From Acanthaster planci (Eukaryota > Echinodermata > Asteroidea > Valvatida > Acanthasteridae), in the NCBI RefSeq assembly GCF_001949145.1, contig NW_019091406.1:2102058-2128638 (forward strand): a stretch of 26,581 bases of DNA, given 5' to 3'. Below are positions 1 through 14,200 of this stretch, in pieces. The notes beneath the pieces are model-generated. The model had not been told where the DNA came from, did no database searches, and worked only from the letters and a program-made list of their open reading frames with translations. The first letter of the stretch is position 1; each line of letters opens with the position of its first letter. Position numbers and translations under genes: made by a program.

Positions 1-1891
1 GCTACTTGAACTAAAACACGTACATTATTTCATTTTGCCTGTTCTTTTACCTGAAAATCCCTTCGTGAATTCCAGAAGAACTTTGCAGTGATTAGGTGTT
101 GATAAAGATAAAACAAAAATGAATTTTAGTATCCATAAATTAAATATATCTAAACTAACCTGTGGTTTACTTCATTTTAAAGGTACACTCTACATGTAGT
201 TTTCGGAGAAATCCTGCATCCAAATGGTTTGTGTCTGCTTCCAGGTTTTATAATAGGACCACATATACAATGCTTGCCTGTACAACCAATGTTTCAAATT
301 CATTTCAAATTAACCTTAACCCCCTCGGGTGTATGTAAAATCATACTGAAATTGGAGGATTTGGGACTGTTAGGGATAGCTTTCCCAAATTAAGTACACC
401 CCTTACAGGTAAAGTGTGCAACATTTCAGCTGAACAATTACACCATGAGCCATGCATTTCAAGCCCAAGAGGTCTCCATACATTAAATGTTTGGAGGCTT
501 CAATGCAGCATTTATTGGATGGTCCACTTAATCACAGATAAGAGCTAAATCATTAGCCTAGCGTACACCTTGATTTACCGATCATATGAACTGTACCTGA
601 GTTATTACAAGTAGCCGTGACTCAGAAACTTCTGGTACACGTACAGTACTTCAAGACCCACTCACTGAAATACACACGGCAAACACAGAAGGCCTAACAA
701 ATCCAGCACAGGCTTTCATCAAGCACCTTCAAGCAGCAGTTTGATTAAAGGTGACAGGTAAAATTAATCCTGCCAAAGAGTGACAATTTTGTCTTTATTG
801 CATGAGAGCCATGGAAAACCTGACATACAATGAGTTCACTGCAATCGTGAGCTGATGATTATCTTTCGGTTCTGAAGTCACGAAACACCAAAAAATATGC
901 CAATAACCGACACAATTTTGATTGTTTTTTTTTTTTAAATTAAGTGGCAGACATTCTATTCACGGTTTTCCTCATTCATATGTTAAACATTGAAGAAGGT
1001 TATCTAAAGCAGCAGTTTTAAAGGACATCCTCATTTCATCCGGTTCAGATTCTCCCAAGAACCTAACAGCCCTGTTAGGCTTTGAACCATTCCCAATAGT
1101 GGAAAGGGAAAAAAGTCACAGTCAGTGCTGACCAACTGCTGAGCTGCCATTAAGAGAGTGTGAATTCGTTGAGTTTCCCACGTTTCCCACTGACTCAAAA
1201 TTTTGGAGAATCTGGACTGCTAAAGTCAAGGCCAATAGGGCTAAATGGTCCGGTCACCGTGCAGCGACCACTTTAAGTGCTTACATGTACATTCCGGATT
1301 ATAAAACTTAACACCAAACTGCACAGGGTTTCTACTGACTAAGCCTTCGTTTGGTGGTCTTCTCAATGGGTTGCTATCAAATTGTGTGTGCCATGTGACC
1401 AGGGACCATTCCCTAAATCAAAAGCAGTAAATACCATAATCAGGGGTCACTATAAGAGGTATGAATTGCCTTGAAAAAGTTTCAATATTGACACCAAATT
1501 CATGGCTAGCAATGCTATTTTAAGCTACTGCATCCACTTATGACAGGCACAGTTTACACTAGGCAAAGAGTTTCATTATTAAAACACAGTAAAGTGGACT
1601 AGACATTCCTCCACGGTTATAACTTACTGCAAGTATTTCAACACCCCAAAACAACATTATAAAGGCAAATGTGATTGGGCATGCAGGCTGTAGTTTGAAT
1701 GACACAGAATAGCACTTTTATGTTCTCACTAAGTTGTTGTTCCCTTTTGTAGGTCAAAATGGGTGAAACCAAATTTTCCTTTCAGATTCGGCATTACAAT
1801 GGACATAGATTTTTCCTGAAAACAGAGATCACTCTCACACCTGAATCCCTTTACTGTGTTTTGTGCTGGTTAGAAGAAGAGAGTTGCTCAC
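1..1891 (-). other. Intron 31, partial, no exon seen
   Basis: About 1.9 kb with no reading frame that carries the expected next AAA6 segment. It is AT-rich, with a poly-T run near 926-936 and an 18-base palindrome (1062-1079). TACATGTA-type palindromes occur at 190 and 1285. I see no gene or RNA here. Confidence 0.7.
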
Positions 1892-2241
1892 CTGTATATA
1901 CTGCCAGTCAGATAGTCCACCATCTTCATCAGGTGCTTGGTCAGTTCCTGGCCTTTCAGCATGGATCGATTCACTGCAACAGGCAGGGGAGAATCCCGGC
2001 CGGCTGGCCCTCCCTTGACAAGGTCGGGGCTGTTCCTGGCACTGGAAGGGCGGATACGCCCACTCAGGGGCTTGCTGCTCCCACCTCCCGACGAGGGGCG
2101 GCTGTCTGAGGGGTTGTGGTGGGCCAGGTTGATGCACGTGCGGAACATGTCTTGGAACCAGGGCAAAGAGAACTGGTACATGACGTCGATGCCGGCTAGG
2201 TCGGCCAAGACGAAGTACAATACTGCCCCTCGGGTGGCAAC
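1892..2241 (-). CDS. Exon 31: AAA6, with Ser/Pro/Arg-rich insertion
   Basis: Residues 1701-1816 plus two bases (phase 0 in, 2 out). It reads [20 protein letters not shown], then [12 protein letters not shown], the family AAA6 pattern (V..R...LYF.......I..MYQ.SL.WF...F). About residues 1741-1794 are a low-complexity insert ([21 protein letters not shown]) absent from usual chains. It then returns to [20 protein letters not shown], matching the family helix (L...L..L....T..LY). The donor gtgagc follows TACAG. The next exon is expected to begin with the Ser/Arg-Leu-Phe-Glu block and lies outside or is too short to see. Confidence 0.95.
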
Positions 2242-5200
2242 CTTGATGGTGACGTAGACATAGTAGGATACAAATTGTGACAAAAGAGAAACAATATTTC
2301 AAAAAAACTGCCTGATCACTTGCTGAGTTTTTCTACAGAAACCGATTGTAAAAAAATCACAAATATGCTTGGTTTATGCTGACATTTGGTGCCCTACAAG
2401 TACGAATTGTAATTTGAAGCCACAATGAATGGAAAAGGTTTAAGATTTGTGTGGAAGGTATCGGTGGTAACAGACAGTTTGAGCATATAAAATACCATTA
2501 ATGCCCTGTTTTTCAATGAGATAATATACATGTATGTTACGTATTTCTGCATATGAACCAACACTTCATCAGATATGCCCTGAAATGGAAGGAAAAGATA
2601 GCAAACTCAACACACAGTGATGCGATGCTACAGCTATCCTTGAAGCCTCCACTTGATGACAAGTACTTGACGACACCATTGGCTTCATTACTCTCCCTCC
2701 AAATGGGCAGACAGAAGTTAATTTTGCATAATTATTAACTTCAGGGTGGCTGGGAGACAAGGCCAGTGTAATCGACAATTGCATGGTGTTTCCCAGCTAC
2801 CACGGATCCATCTGAAGCATGGCGCAATACCGGTCACAGCTGAGTGTTTGTGTTGTAAGTTATGACGCGGTCGATTCAGTAGCTCTTGTAACATTAAAGT
2901 CATGCAATCAATAAGATTGTCACAGATTTCCTAGCGTCTGTGGCTCAAAGCAGAGCAGATCGACATGAAGAAATTACCTCACTGCACATTCCAAATCACT
3001 CCAGAATTCAACAATGATGCAATCAACAAGATTGGGACCCTCAAGTAACCATACTGAACCCTTAAAGAGCTAAGGGGAGGGGCGTTCTCAACCATTTTCC
3101 TGACATCTCTCCAGTGAATTTTTTTCATGAACCAAGCCTACAAGGAGTTTCCAGTAACTCTTTGTAGTCATTTTGACACCAAATTACAATCGAACATACT
3201 GTTCTTGGACAGCTGCCATTTTTCTGAGACAGGTAAGCCACAAATGTACACTTTTCCACTGCTGGGATTGATGCACACAGGATGCATGCGTGCGGCCTTG
3301 AACGTCTAATGACAAAACAACAAAATCATCCATCAGACAGAGTTGAGACTTCACATTTGTAATGATAAGGACTATCTGTACATGCCTGCCAAGGTTTAAG
3401 AAAATCAAGCACGGGACAGCCACGTTCTTAGGGGAGATGGATTTCTCCCCAGGCTGTAAGATAAGCTCTTTTAGGGTTAAATCTTGGACAGGATTGGCTT
3501 CAGAAGTTCTTCTTTACCGGCAGATATTTCTTGCGTGCCAGATCAATCTTCTGCTGCGTCTCTTCCGATTCCTCCACTCTCTTCTGTATCTCCTCTGACA
3601 TCCTCTTGCTCTTGTCTAGTGTGTCCACCAGATCCTGATCATCCAAGATGTGACCTGCCGAACAACCCAACAGTGTCAGGTATTAGTTAAAATGGACTGA
3701 ATGTGGCCATGTGTCAAGGATATTGGAAGCAAACCAGTGTGAGAAGCACTGCAGGGCTCAGTCCCTTCCGACAGTTTGGAGCTGAAACGTTGTGGAAACT
3801 GTCAAGGGATGAGACTGGGGGATGAAGACAAACCCATGAAACATCCAGCCATGTATATAATTTATCCCTTCGCAGAGGAAAAGGGCCTGATTCTTGAGTA
3901 CAGTCCTGAGTGCCGAGTACCTTCTGATTTCTGTAGCAGACTGAGTGACTTGTCCTCTAAGTCTCGCAGCATAGTCAGATCCCTAGCTATGCTCTCCAGC
4001 AGTTCTCCCCGCTGTTGCTCCAAGATTGGTTGCTCCTGGTGCAAACACAGAGCAAATGATGAGTTAACTGATATTTTTTAATACAATCTGTCCATGGAAT
4101 CAACCTCTCTGTTTTCTTCAATTCAGATTAACACTGGTGCTCTCACTTACTCAACATATTCACCTTTAAAACTAGTTCAACCCACCACCAACTGATGACT
4201 CAAACCCTGCAACTTCCCTTCACCAGTTTTAAACAACGAATTTCAACACAAAACCTTTGTTAAAAGTGGACTGTAAAAACATTAATCGTGGACAAAGAAA
4301 TTTTGAATCAGGTGATGACATGGTTATAATCTATCAAACCGAGTTTACGCTTGGTACAGCCCATGTAGTTTTTCCGACAATTTACGAGCAAATTAGCCCG
4401 ATAATTTTATTATTCATTAGTTCCAATATTTGCAGTTTTCTGAATTGTGAGAGGGCAAATACGTGACTATTCAATTGGTGGATATCAACCTGGAATTTCA
4501 ATGAAATTAAGCCCCTCCAAGTTCAAATTTTAGAGGTTTTGCTGGGAGCATCATGCTGTGAAACATGGCGTAGTATTAATGTCTCCGGATGCGACCCAGG
4601 TGAAGTTAGGAGGTAAAATTGTGGGATATACACGGTGTGTTGCATTACTTTATTTTTCTGGTAAATTGTCTCTGAGCGCTTTCTAATTGGAATACCCTGA
4701 AAAGCAACATAAAAAAGCAACAGTGTCAATAAATACAGATCTGAAATACAGCTCTTCATATCTGAGTAACTATGGTACTCCATGTTAACAAACTTCAGAT
4801 GACTGAATCTGTAAAACAAGCTTCAAGATACAAAAACAACTGACCTTCCAAGTTCTTTTACAATAGAGGCTACTAAATACATGTATACTTGGTCAGCTTC
4901 ATTACTGTTACAAACTCCAAACTATCTTCTGAATCTCTTCTGAATAACTAGCTACAGTCTCTAAGTTTTTAAGAAGGGATCCCATTATTATAAAAGACGT
5001 TACCTTACCTACGTTTGAAGTTCAAATCTCTGATCGGTGTATTTTTCAACATGCCAAAAGTGTAAAAAGACACAATGCGACAAAATCACAGTCATCCAGA
5101 ACGGAGGAGATACAAGAAACAACTGACCTGCTGTACGACAGTTGAGAGCAGCTGGTCTTGTAATCCATCAAAGGTGACTGTGAAGTTGATCAGGATGACC

Positions 5201-8200
5201 TTGATGCAGACGGCTGGCAGGTAGTGAGGATTTGGCATGGTTGTCGTCATGTACAACCTGGGAGAGGTGGAGATTAATCTTGTTAGAACGGATACAAGAC
5301 AGGTTGTAAGTAACAGGGAGAATGACACAGGAATGCTTTTATGCAGTTCAGTTTAAGTTCAGGTTGTAGTTGAGAGCGTCACAAGATCGAACAAGAGACT
5401 TTGACGAAGGGATGCTTTTGTTGCAATTCACTTGAAGAGCTTGTGACTTGGAAGTTAGACTGAAAGTCTTGTGTTGGTCTTGTACCGATTCTGTGGATTA
5501 TTGTGATGGTCTTAAGAGATCGTGACTACAACAGTTGTAGATATAAAAGCGAGGTTTGGTCAAGAGAGACCTTTACATGAAATGCATACATAATTTGTTC
5601 CCACATTTTTCACCTCAGACTATTAAAAGCAAAATAGGACTTGCCTTGTATTTCTGCTGACTGCCCAAATTTGTAAAAGATATGAAAAAAATGACACAAC
5701 CAGGTTGTCAGGTTGGAGTAGTGGTGAAATACTTGTCTACCTCTACTGGCCCCAGTTTGAATCCTACTTTGCCATGATAATTAATTTGTCAGTTCCTACC
5801 TTATCAGTTTAATAGAGACACTTTCCTGTGGCATGAAACCTGATGTGACCATTTCTTTTGTGTCTGCTCCAAGGATTAACTTGTGGTATTTTAATGAAAT
5901 TTACTTCCGAGGGTCTTTTGCTTATGACCAGGATAAACAAAAGCAAGGCTCAGTGTGGACAGTTCTCTCCTGACCTGAAGTGTTGGTTGTACTCAATTTC
6001 AGTGTCTCCTATACGGATGACATCTTGTCCCCCTTTACGGGTAATCTCTTTCATCAAGATGGGTCTCAATCCGGGGTCCAGTACCTCGGTCACATTCTGA
6101 ATTAACAGGAAAAAAGCAAACCAAAGAACTGAGCAAGAATTACAACTCTGTCTTCCCAATAATATATGCACTGACCTCACTTCGGCTTTTTGTTTTACCA
6201 ACAACCACTTTTACATTTACTGAGTCAAACTGTACTGTAAGCTTAGTTGATCAACACTGACACTATATGGTACTGACAAGGTTATCTTGAAGAGACCGTA
6301 GTTGAGAAACTTATCAGTGAAGTGGCATTTAAAGGGCTGGAGATGAAGGCTACACTTGGCAAACAGATCTTGAAGGGGGGGTGTTCATGCTGTCGACCCC
6401 ACAAAGCAAATGACCAAATGGACAAAGTAACCTTCAGAACATGTGCAAGATTTCTGGAAAACATCTTTGAAAGAGCTGATATAAAAATATTAAATGCAGC
6501 ATCTTTGAAAACCACTGTTCAAAACACCAATTATGAGGCCCTTCATCTGACCTTGAAATGATCTGACACCTTCTTACTCAAGAAAAAGTTCCATAATAGG
6601 AAATTAGTAATCGTGCCATCGATGCTAAAGCCACAGAAATGCTGTCCTCTACAGGAGTATTCCCAACTACAAGCTCTGAGAAGAAACAGACACCTACCTC
6701 TAGCAGCACCGGTTCTCCAACACGGATTGATGTCTCCAGGGTCCTCATGTAGTTGGGGTCACTGGCTTCAACTTTTTTGAGGGCTGATCCTTCCATCTCA
6801 CAGATCCACCTGACGGAAAAAAGGGGGAAAAAACTAGCGAAAGTGGCAAGTATGGAGTAAGTCACTAAACTGCACAAGGAAATTATTCCACACAACGCTG
6901 TTACGATATAACACGATCAACAAAAATTGTTTTCAATTACACTACTCAAAAACAAGTTAAGGACCACTTTTTATTTTGTGTATACTTTTTATATACGAGA
7001 TATTTTATTGCTGAAAATACCCCAATGCAGCTGTCCTGAATAACCTTAAACACACTGTAATCAATTTCACATGTGGTGGGTTTCAGTTGTTAGAAAGTGG
7101 TCCTTAACTTGTTTTGAGGTGGCATAATTGGAAAACAAAGCCAACAGAGTATTCTTTCTTTCTTCCATTTCCCTGTAACTGCTGACTGAATCCAAGCCCA
7201 GCCCTACAAATTCTATGTGAGCTACACTCTGGAGGGTTAGGGTTAAATGAACTTCTTGAGCAAGTTCAAATGAGGCTTTGGCCAGAATTGGCCAGATGTC
7301 AGACTTACTTGTGTGCCTGTCCCTGCGGGTCAATCATTAGGGGCCAGCGGTGGCCCATCTTGACAAAGATGGCATTCTCTGTAGAGTGGCCATCCTGGGG
7401 TAGACCCTCCGTCTGCCACTTACGCACCTGTCAATCATGGCAGGAAATATCCGTCAGCAGGAATTACAAGTAATCCTCCCTCTCTTGGATACAATGTCCC
7501 ATCTCCCAATGTTCAGAGATTCTCTTCCCGGTAATAACGTCGACACCCCTACACACCAATCCAATGTAAAGCCATAACTGTGGTAGCACCGCACTCACAC
7601 GCACATTGTTCATCTTGACGCACGCATGCATTTGGCAAAACACAACACCCTGTTGGACCAAGAGGCATGTAATGCCTGCGTACCAGCCGTCTGACCACAG
7701 TACCACTGCAGTAATGGCTTCTCATTCTGGTTGTCGAATATGGGTGTTTCACAATAGCACGCCTCCAAGGGTTTGCAACACATTGGACAATCACAATGCA
7801 CAAATTCTGTTGACCTGATGTGCATTTGGAAAGGGTCGTCAAACTTTGCATGTTGCTGAACTCTTTGAGGTGCACTATTGTAAATCACCCCATTACATTA
7901 TATGGCAGTGGGCTCTGCCTTGTCATATCTATTCATGTGAACCCCTCACAGAACCCGTGTTGTTGGCCCTCCCAAATCACAGTCACCATTGCACCAACCG
8001 TGTTAGGCTCATGCGTAGCCCCCAACATTTAACACAGACAACCCCATGCTTGCCATGTTAGAATCTACATCATACCCTCCTCTGATATGTATCCCTCAGA
8101 GACATCTCACCCCTCCCCCATACTCACCGTGTTGGGCTCAGTCATAGCTCCAATCAGCGTGTACCCCTCAGAGACAGGGATCTCTTTCTCTTTGCAGGCC

Positions 8201-11200
8201 GTCCACCATTTCTGAATCATGGCCTTGCGGTAGGGTGCGGTGAACACCGCCAGGTAGGCTATGCTAGCAGCAGAGACTAAGGTGTCGCCCACTACACCTT
8301 TGAGTTTGGACTCTAGGTCAACCATGGAATCCTCCCAACGAATCTGTGGAAGGACAGAAAGGAAGTTAAGTGATACAGAGAGCTAATGAAGGTTACTGTG
8401 ACAATTCCAAATGGCACAGATTGGTGGAAACTAAGGAACAAATACAACCAAATCTTCTAACCTCTTAAACGTAGACTGACATTAACGACCTGCGAGACAT
8501 AACCAGTCATGTGGACAAAAGTGAATCATTTTGTTTTTGTTTTGTAAATTTTCCACTGCCATCAATTAGAAGAGTCTATCATAAGTCAATTTTGAGTGGC
8601 TTGTGACTTGGCTTACGACTGGATGACTTGCGATGGACTTGCAGGGACTTGTGATGGATTTGTACGGACGTGTAATGTACTTGTAGGTAACTGTGATGGA
8701 TTTGTACGGACGCGTAATGGACTTGTGAGGACTTGACTACATCACAGCAATTGATTCCTAGTTATTCACCTCCATACCTTTTCGCCAGCCAGTGCTGTGA
8801 TGAGGACAGACGCCCTCTTCAGTCTCAGCGTGGTCAGTGCCTTGCGCTCCCGCAGCGATTCCCGCTGTGCAACGCTGTCATCGTACTGCTGCTGCAGCAA
8901 CCGTAGGTGTTCTTGAATCTGCAGATGAAACGAGGATCATCAAAGATCAACAACTTCTCTAACTGGAGATCAACTAACACTTTTCCCAACTGAAGCCACC
9001 AGAAAAACACAAGGCAACACCAGCAACTCAAGTTAAATATATGACAGCTTTCATCTACAAAAACTTGCCCATTAATTCCACATCAAAAAGAAATTATCTT
9101 CACATTCCCAGTTTTCCTTACAAGTGTGCCTTGCCAAGAGATGCATCAGAAGGGAGAGGAATGAACTAAGAATGCTCTTTACCTTGAAGAGGCTGGCCTG
9201 TTTCTCTTGGAGGCTCTCCTGGGCAAGACTAAGGGCTTCCTTGGCTTCCTCCACCCGCTTCTGTTTGGGCTTCACCATCTGAAAAGTTCAAATTACGAGG
9301 CTTCATGGCGACGTTACATATCAGAGACATAAGCATTTGGAATGGGATAAAGCAGTACACGTAGTGACAACAACTGGACGACAGACCATCAAATATCTAC
9401 AAGTGAACATTTTAACAGTCGTGTAAAGAAAACAACAGGTGCCACAGACTGATGCAATCTAAGGCTGTTGGTTTTGCGGATTTACCAATGCGGATGCAGC
9501 GCAAGCGCCCGGTTGTGGAGAGATTTGCAGCTCTTCACACCAATCAACCAAAACATTATGAAGTATTATGAAAGATACACAAAATGGCCGACACACAGGC
9601 TACAGACCTTGCAGACTTCTCCATAATGCTGCAGGGCAAGCACCCACTGGCAGATGGACTTACAGGCCAACGATACCTCCCCCACTTTCTCTGGGATGAA
9701 GTCTGGCATGGAGGTGTACTTCTTTAGTAAGCCATAAACCTGGAAGGAAAAGGACAACAGTAAAAATTGTTCAGTTTGCAATTGTCGATTCGAACATTTT
9801 CAGAGCAGCCAAAAGATTTCTAATAAAAGCTTGAAGGTCAATTGTTTGAAACTCGACTTCAAATTAATCTATTTCAAGGTTATTTGGAAACCTTACTCAG
9901 TTTGGCGAGTCATTTTTACTATGTGTGGCAATAGGAGCCTTTTCCTTCAAAAAAAAAAAGACCTTGTATTTCTTGTTAATATTATTAATAACTGTTTGAC
10001 TATTATTAATGAAACCAAAGACTCTTCAATAGCACTTATGGCACTGTATCTCACAAGCCTGAAGAAACCTTTACAGGGAAGATTATGAAGAATTGTTCAG
10101 GTGGGAGGAAAGCCCCACTCAAATTTTTCAAGGAAAACTTACAGAATCAGGTAGGGACTGAAAATCCAGTCCATATGCTGACCCGGGTGAGATTCAAACC
10201 CAGATCGCTGAGGTGGAAGGTGAGGAAAGTAACCTGACTTCCCTAAGAGAATAATGCATCCCTACCTTGTCCGGCACGCTGTTCTTGTCAAACATGACCA
10301 GTCTCTTAAGGAAGCTGGGGTCGGCCAGGAGGTGCTTGGAGGTGCTCCATTCCGGCTTGTGTCTTAGTAGCACACAAACGGCTGCCATGACCTGCTTGAC
10401 CAGGATAGGCGGGTTGGTGTAGACGCGGATCTCTGAGATGTCGGATTTATCCAGAGAGTCCAAAGCAGCTATGGCATCCTGCAAGGCCGGCATGACGGAC
10501 TGAAGGTCCTGTTGGGCTTGCTGTGGGTTTCAGTGTGGGAGATAAAGAGTACTTACTGTTACCTGAGAAATCTTGCAGCACGTCATTGAGTTCTACCTGA
10601 ATAGACTAATGGCCTCTTTCGCATACAAGCTCTGGGATAGCACTGAGAATAAGGAATAAACGACCATGACCCAATTTCATGGTGCTGCTAAGCACGAGAG
10701 TTTATGCTGACAGAGGCTTCACATATTGCACGCAGACTGGAAGCAGTAAGCACAGCAAAAGACGCGCTTACTTTGAGGAAGAAATTTGCTTAACTTAGTG
10801 ACATAACAACAGAAATCTCTCTGTGTGCGCTTCCATTGGGGGGACCTCACCAAGCATGGCCATGAAACAGTGCTTAAAGTCACCAAAATTCTCTGCTGAA
10901 GTAAGCACATCTTTTCTGCTTACTGTCAAGCAGCTCCTTGAAATTGGGCCCCTTTTGTCTTAATGAAGTAATGGGGGCATAGTTCACAGAGGCATACATG
11001 TACATGACTGGTATATGTAAATTTATTTGACTGAGGGTGCCGTTCCATCTGTGCATTTTTGGTTGGTTCCAAATGCGCGTCGGGTTACATTTCATTCCCG
11101 TACAGTTAAATGGACACTTACTACAATTTAGTCATACAAACGGCAATGCGCACCAAAAACACTTCTACAGAGAGGTACCCTTACACCAATCACTTTCACC

Positions 11201-14200
11201 TTGGTCAAGCACCGATGAAGGACCATACTGGCAGAGGATCAAACAAATGTACTGGAATTTCACATACATTTTCATCTTAAGGCACTCAACAACACTCTCA
11301 AATTCCACACTGACTAAAATTTCATGGACCAGACTCGGGTTTACTTCAGGGGTTGATGTGACAAATGAACTAGATCTAGACCAATGGTAGATGTGTTTGC
11401 CAAGACCTCCTTATGCTTCCTCGGATAGTGCAAGCATTTCATGGTCACTTCGAATCTATTCAGGAAGAGCCTGTAGGTACCTCATGCCATAATCACATCC
11501 TCCTCATCTGATCCCCTTTGTACCATTTTGAAAAGAAACACTATATTTAAGGATTTCCTACTGGGATGATACCAGGTGTTTTGACTCACATCGGCGTAGT
11601 CTTGCACAATCTGCGTTTCTCTCTGCATGGTAGCCTCTTCCTGCTCCACGATGAATCGTACCTGATCAACTGCCTCCTGGTCCTTGGATAACTGCTCCAG
11701 GAGCAACTCTGTGTCCTTGATGACAAAGATAGACCAAAATCCCCCAAGATTACACCTGTGACAAAAGCCTTCCACTCTGATCAGGCAACATACCAGTTGA
11801 CCTGTTTGGCCAATGCTTTCTCCCGACTTCAGGAGACTCTGGACGTTTGACTGAGAGCATCCTTCTTGTTCTGACTGAATATACCACTTGTTACTGCTTG
11901 AAAACAGTCTATGCAGGCATTCTTGAATGCATTAAGCATGCCAGCATTGGCAAACACTGTATATCTTAACTGCTGATGGCATTATATTTATACACATACA
12001 GGTATACTGTACTACTGGACATGCCCCTGAGGTGTTCCCAAATGGGATCATTTAATTACATGCTGGTCATGGTGCTCAAGAACAGGTTGTTCTTGAGTGG
12101 AATGAACAGAGAACAATATTGGCTCAAAATAGGAATGTTGCATGTTGAAAGAGGAACATTCTGGAGTCTCAAGACATTCTTTTGGTGTGCTTTGCCGATT
12201 GGAATCAAAACTTAAACCTTTCATTCCCTCTTGAAAATTTGAAACCACAATGATCTAAAGTAAAAGTTTACATTGCAAAAATTGTGAATCGAGTCTTGAA
12301 GTTCAACAGTAGGCTTTTCCTATCTTCACTGCACCTTGTTCATCTCATCAAAGACCATAGGCTTGGTGCACAAATCTTTGTCAACCCTTTGCTGTATCAG
12401 TCTGCGGTATGAAAGTTATGGATCTGGCAAAATGTAGAGCTCAATGAATGAACAGTTTCCCACAGCAAGAAAAAACTTCCTCTCTTCATTGTTGGACTGT
12501 TTGGCTTCAACAGGGTTCAAGTTAATTGATGTCAACCCAAATCTTCCCTTACCCTTGCTTTCTCTTCAATCTTAGGTCCCAGGTTCACCAACTCTTCCTG
12601 CATGGCATCGACTAGGGAGTTAGCTTCCGACAGCTTGGATAGGCCGATAAACAACCGATTCCTTAGTGGAGAAAAAAAGACACGAACAAAACCATACCTC
12701 ATAATACAACACATGTGTCACGGCAGAAAATGGAAAGAGGACAAATTGGCAGAAAGCTACTCACTACAAGCTTAAACCATGTGCCCAAAAGAACTTATAG
12801 GAGAATATTACTCAAAGGCATACAGGACTGGCACATGTATACAAACTGAATGTGACTGGTACCAATCCCCTTCACCTTGGTCACAATTTCAACTTCCCCT
12901 GTCAACAAGAAAATGACAAATTAGGTACCACATAGCCTTCCAAATACGGGCGGAACTAAGATTAAATCCCAAACATGATGAAGTATATGGACATCTTGAT
13001 ATTTATTGTGCCACCTGATGATATCAGTCATTGAAAGCTTTTCCCCCGAGGTTTCCAAATTTTTTTTAAGCTTCCACAGATCCTGTTCACCAGCTTTGAT
13101 TATGCCAAAGTGAAAGTACCCCAATCCTGGACATGAACATTTGAATACCAAAACGCCTTCTTTGCCTGAACTCACTTGCTATCCATGACACGCTGTTTCT
13201 GTTCTCTCAGCATGTTAGAGTAGAGCTTAATAAGATCCAAGTAGCTACTTGGAGTGATGTAGAATCGTCTCCTCATCTCCTCGTAATACTTGACTGTCTG
13301 CTGGGTGATGTCCTTGTGGATGTTCACGCACACGTGGGCTATGTTGTCCTTCAAACTCTGTTGAGGTATACAAAGGTGGTCGACAGATGGACCCTTGTTA
13401 TAAACTGAGGGATATGTGCCTCAGTTTTCATCATACACCAGTGGTGGGGTGAGACCTTTGATGCCGATATTTTTGAATGCTATGCAATGTATGCTACCAT
13501 TGTGCAGACACATGCCTGGAGTAAAGATCTGTACAATGTCTGAATATAAAAACTTGCACATGCCAGTGATCGACAAAATCAATGCATCCAATGACTCGGC
13601 ATCGCTTGTCATCACTCACCCCTCCCTCAGGTACTCACCGAGGAATCCTGGTCACCACTGATGCCTTGGAAGTCGACCTGCCCCAGGTAGACGTGAGCCA
13701 CTCTCAGCATGGCCTCGTCGCTCCACTCATCAAACCAGTCCAAAGTGCAGCAGTTGACCAGGGATGGGTGGGTCCGGCATCGCTGACGGAAGGCATCTCC
13801 TGCCGGGCTGGTTGCCAGGACAACGTGGAGGCGGGAGCGCACACGCTGTCAGAGAGGAAAAATATCATCAGCAAGTCAATCAGTTTTTTTCCAAGAGTTT
13901 TGTTTCACTGACAACTTTGTTGACATACTCTCTTCCATGCTTGCAGTAAAACTGCGAAATGACAAACCAAGTGTTTAGTGACTGAAACGTTTTTCAATTT
14001 TTGAAATAAAGTGGTCTTTGAAAATAACTCACCCTACACAATTTTCAACCAAAATCTGCATTTGTTGTAGGATAAAGTGCACAGAAACATGTTCTCAGAC
14101 CAGAAGCATGTCAACAGGGGATGCCTACTGCAAAGTGACAGAATGAAGCAGATGGACCCAAGGGAGATGGGCACCTATTAAAGACTTTGTAAATCCCTGC

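Noticed and set aside
1-100. A short exon candidate around 51-90 on the minus strand with GT donor
   Set aside because: About 35 bases, and its translation does not match the expected segment after the exon 31 helix.
1759-2109. Plus-strand 116-residue open frame preceded by an acceptor-like TTTTGTAG
   Set aside because: It overlaps exon 31 in antisense; its protein text is the complement of the Ser/Pro/Gly-rich insert and matches no family.
5705-5775. A functional tRNA gene
   Set aside because: A- and B-box-like words are present but no cloverleaf or acceptor stem can be drawn; a SINE remnant fits better.
7464-7888. Three overlapping minus-strand open frames, one Cys-rich
   Set aside because: They lie in intron 24, are mutually overlapping frames of the same DNA and do not resemble a dynein segment; the dynein frame is already continuous from exon 24 to 25.
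9183-9278. ATG at the start of exon 22 as a separate gene start
   Set aside because: The frame continues upstream through the splice junction to the stalk tip, and a start inside a coiled coil makes no sense.
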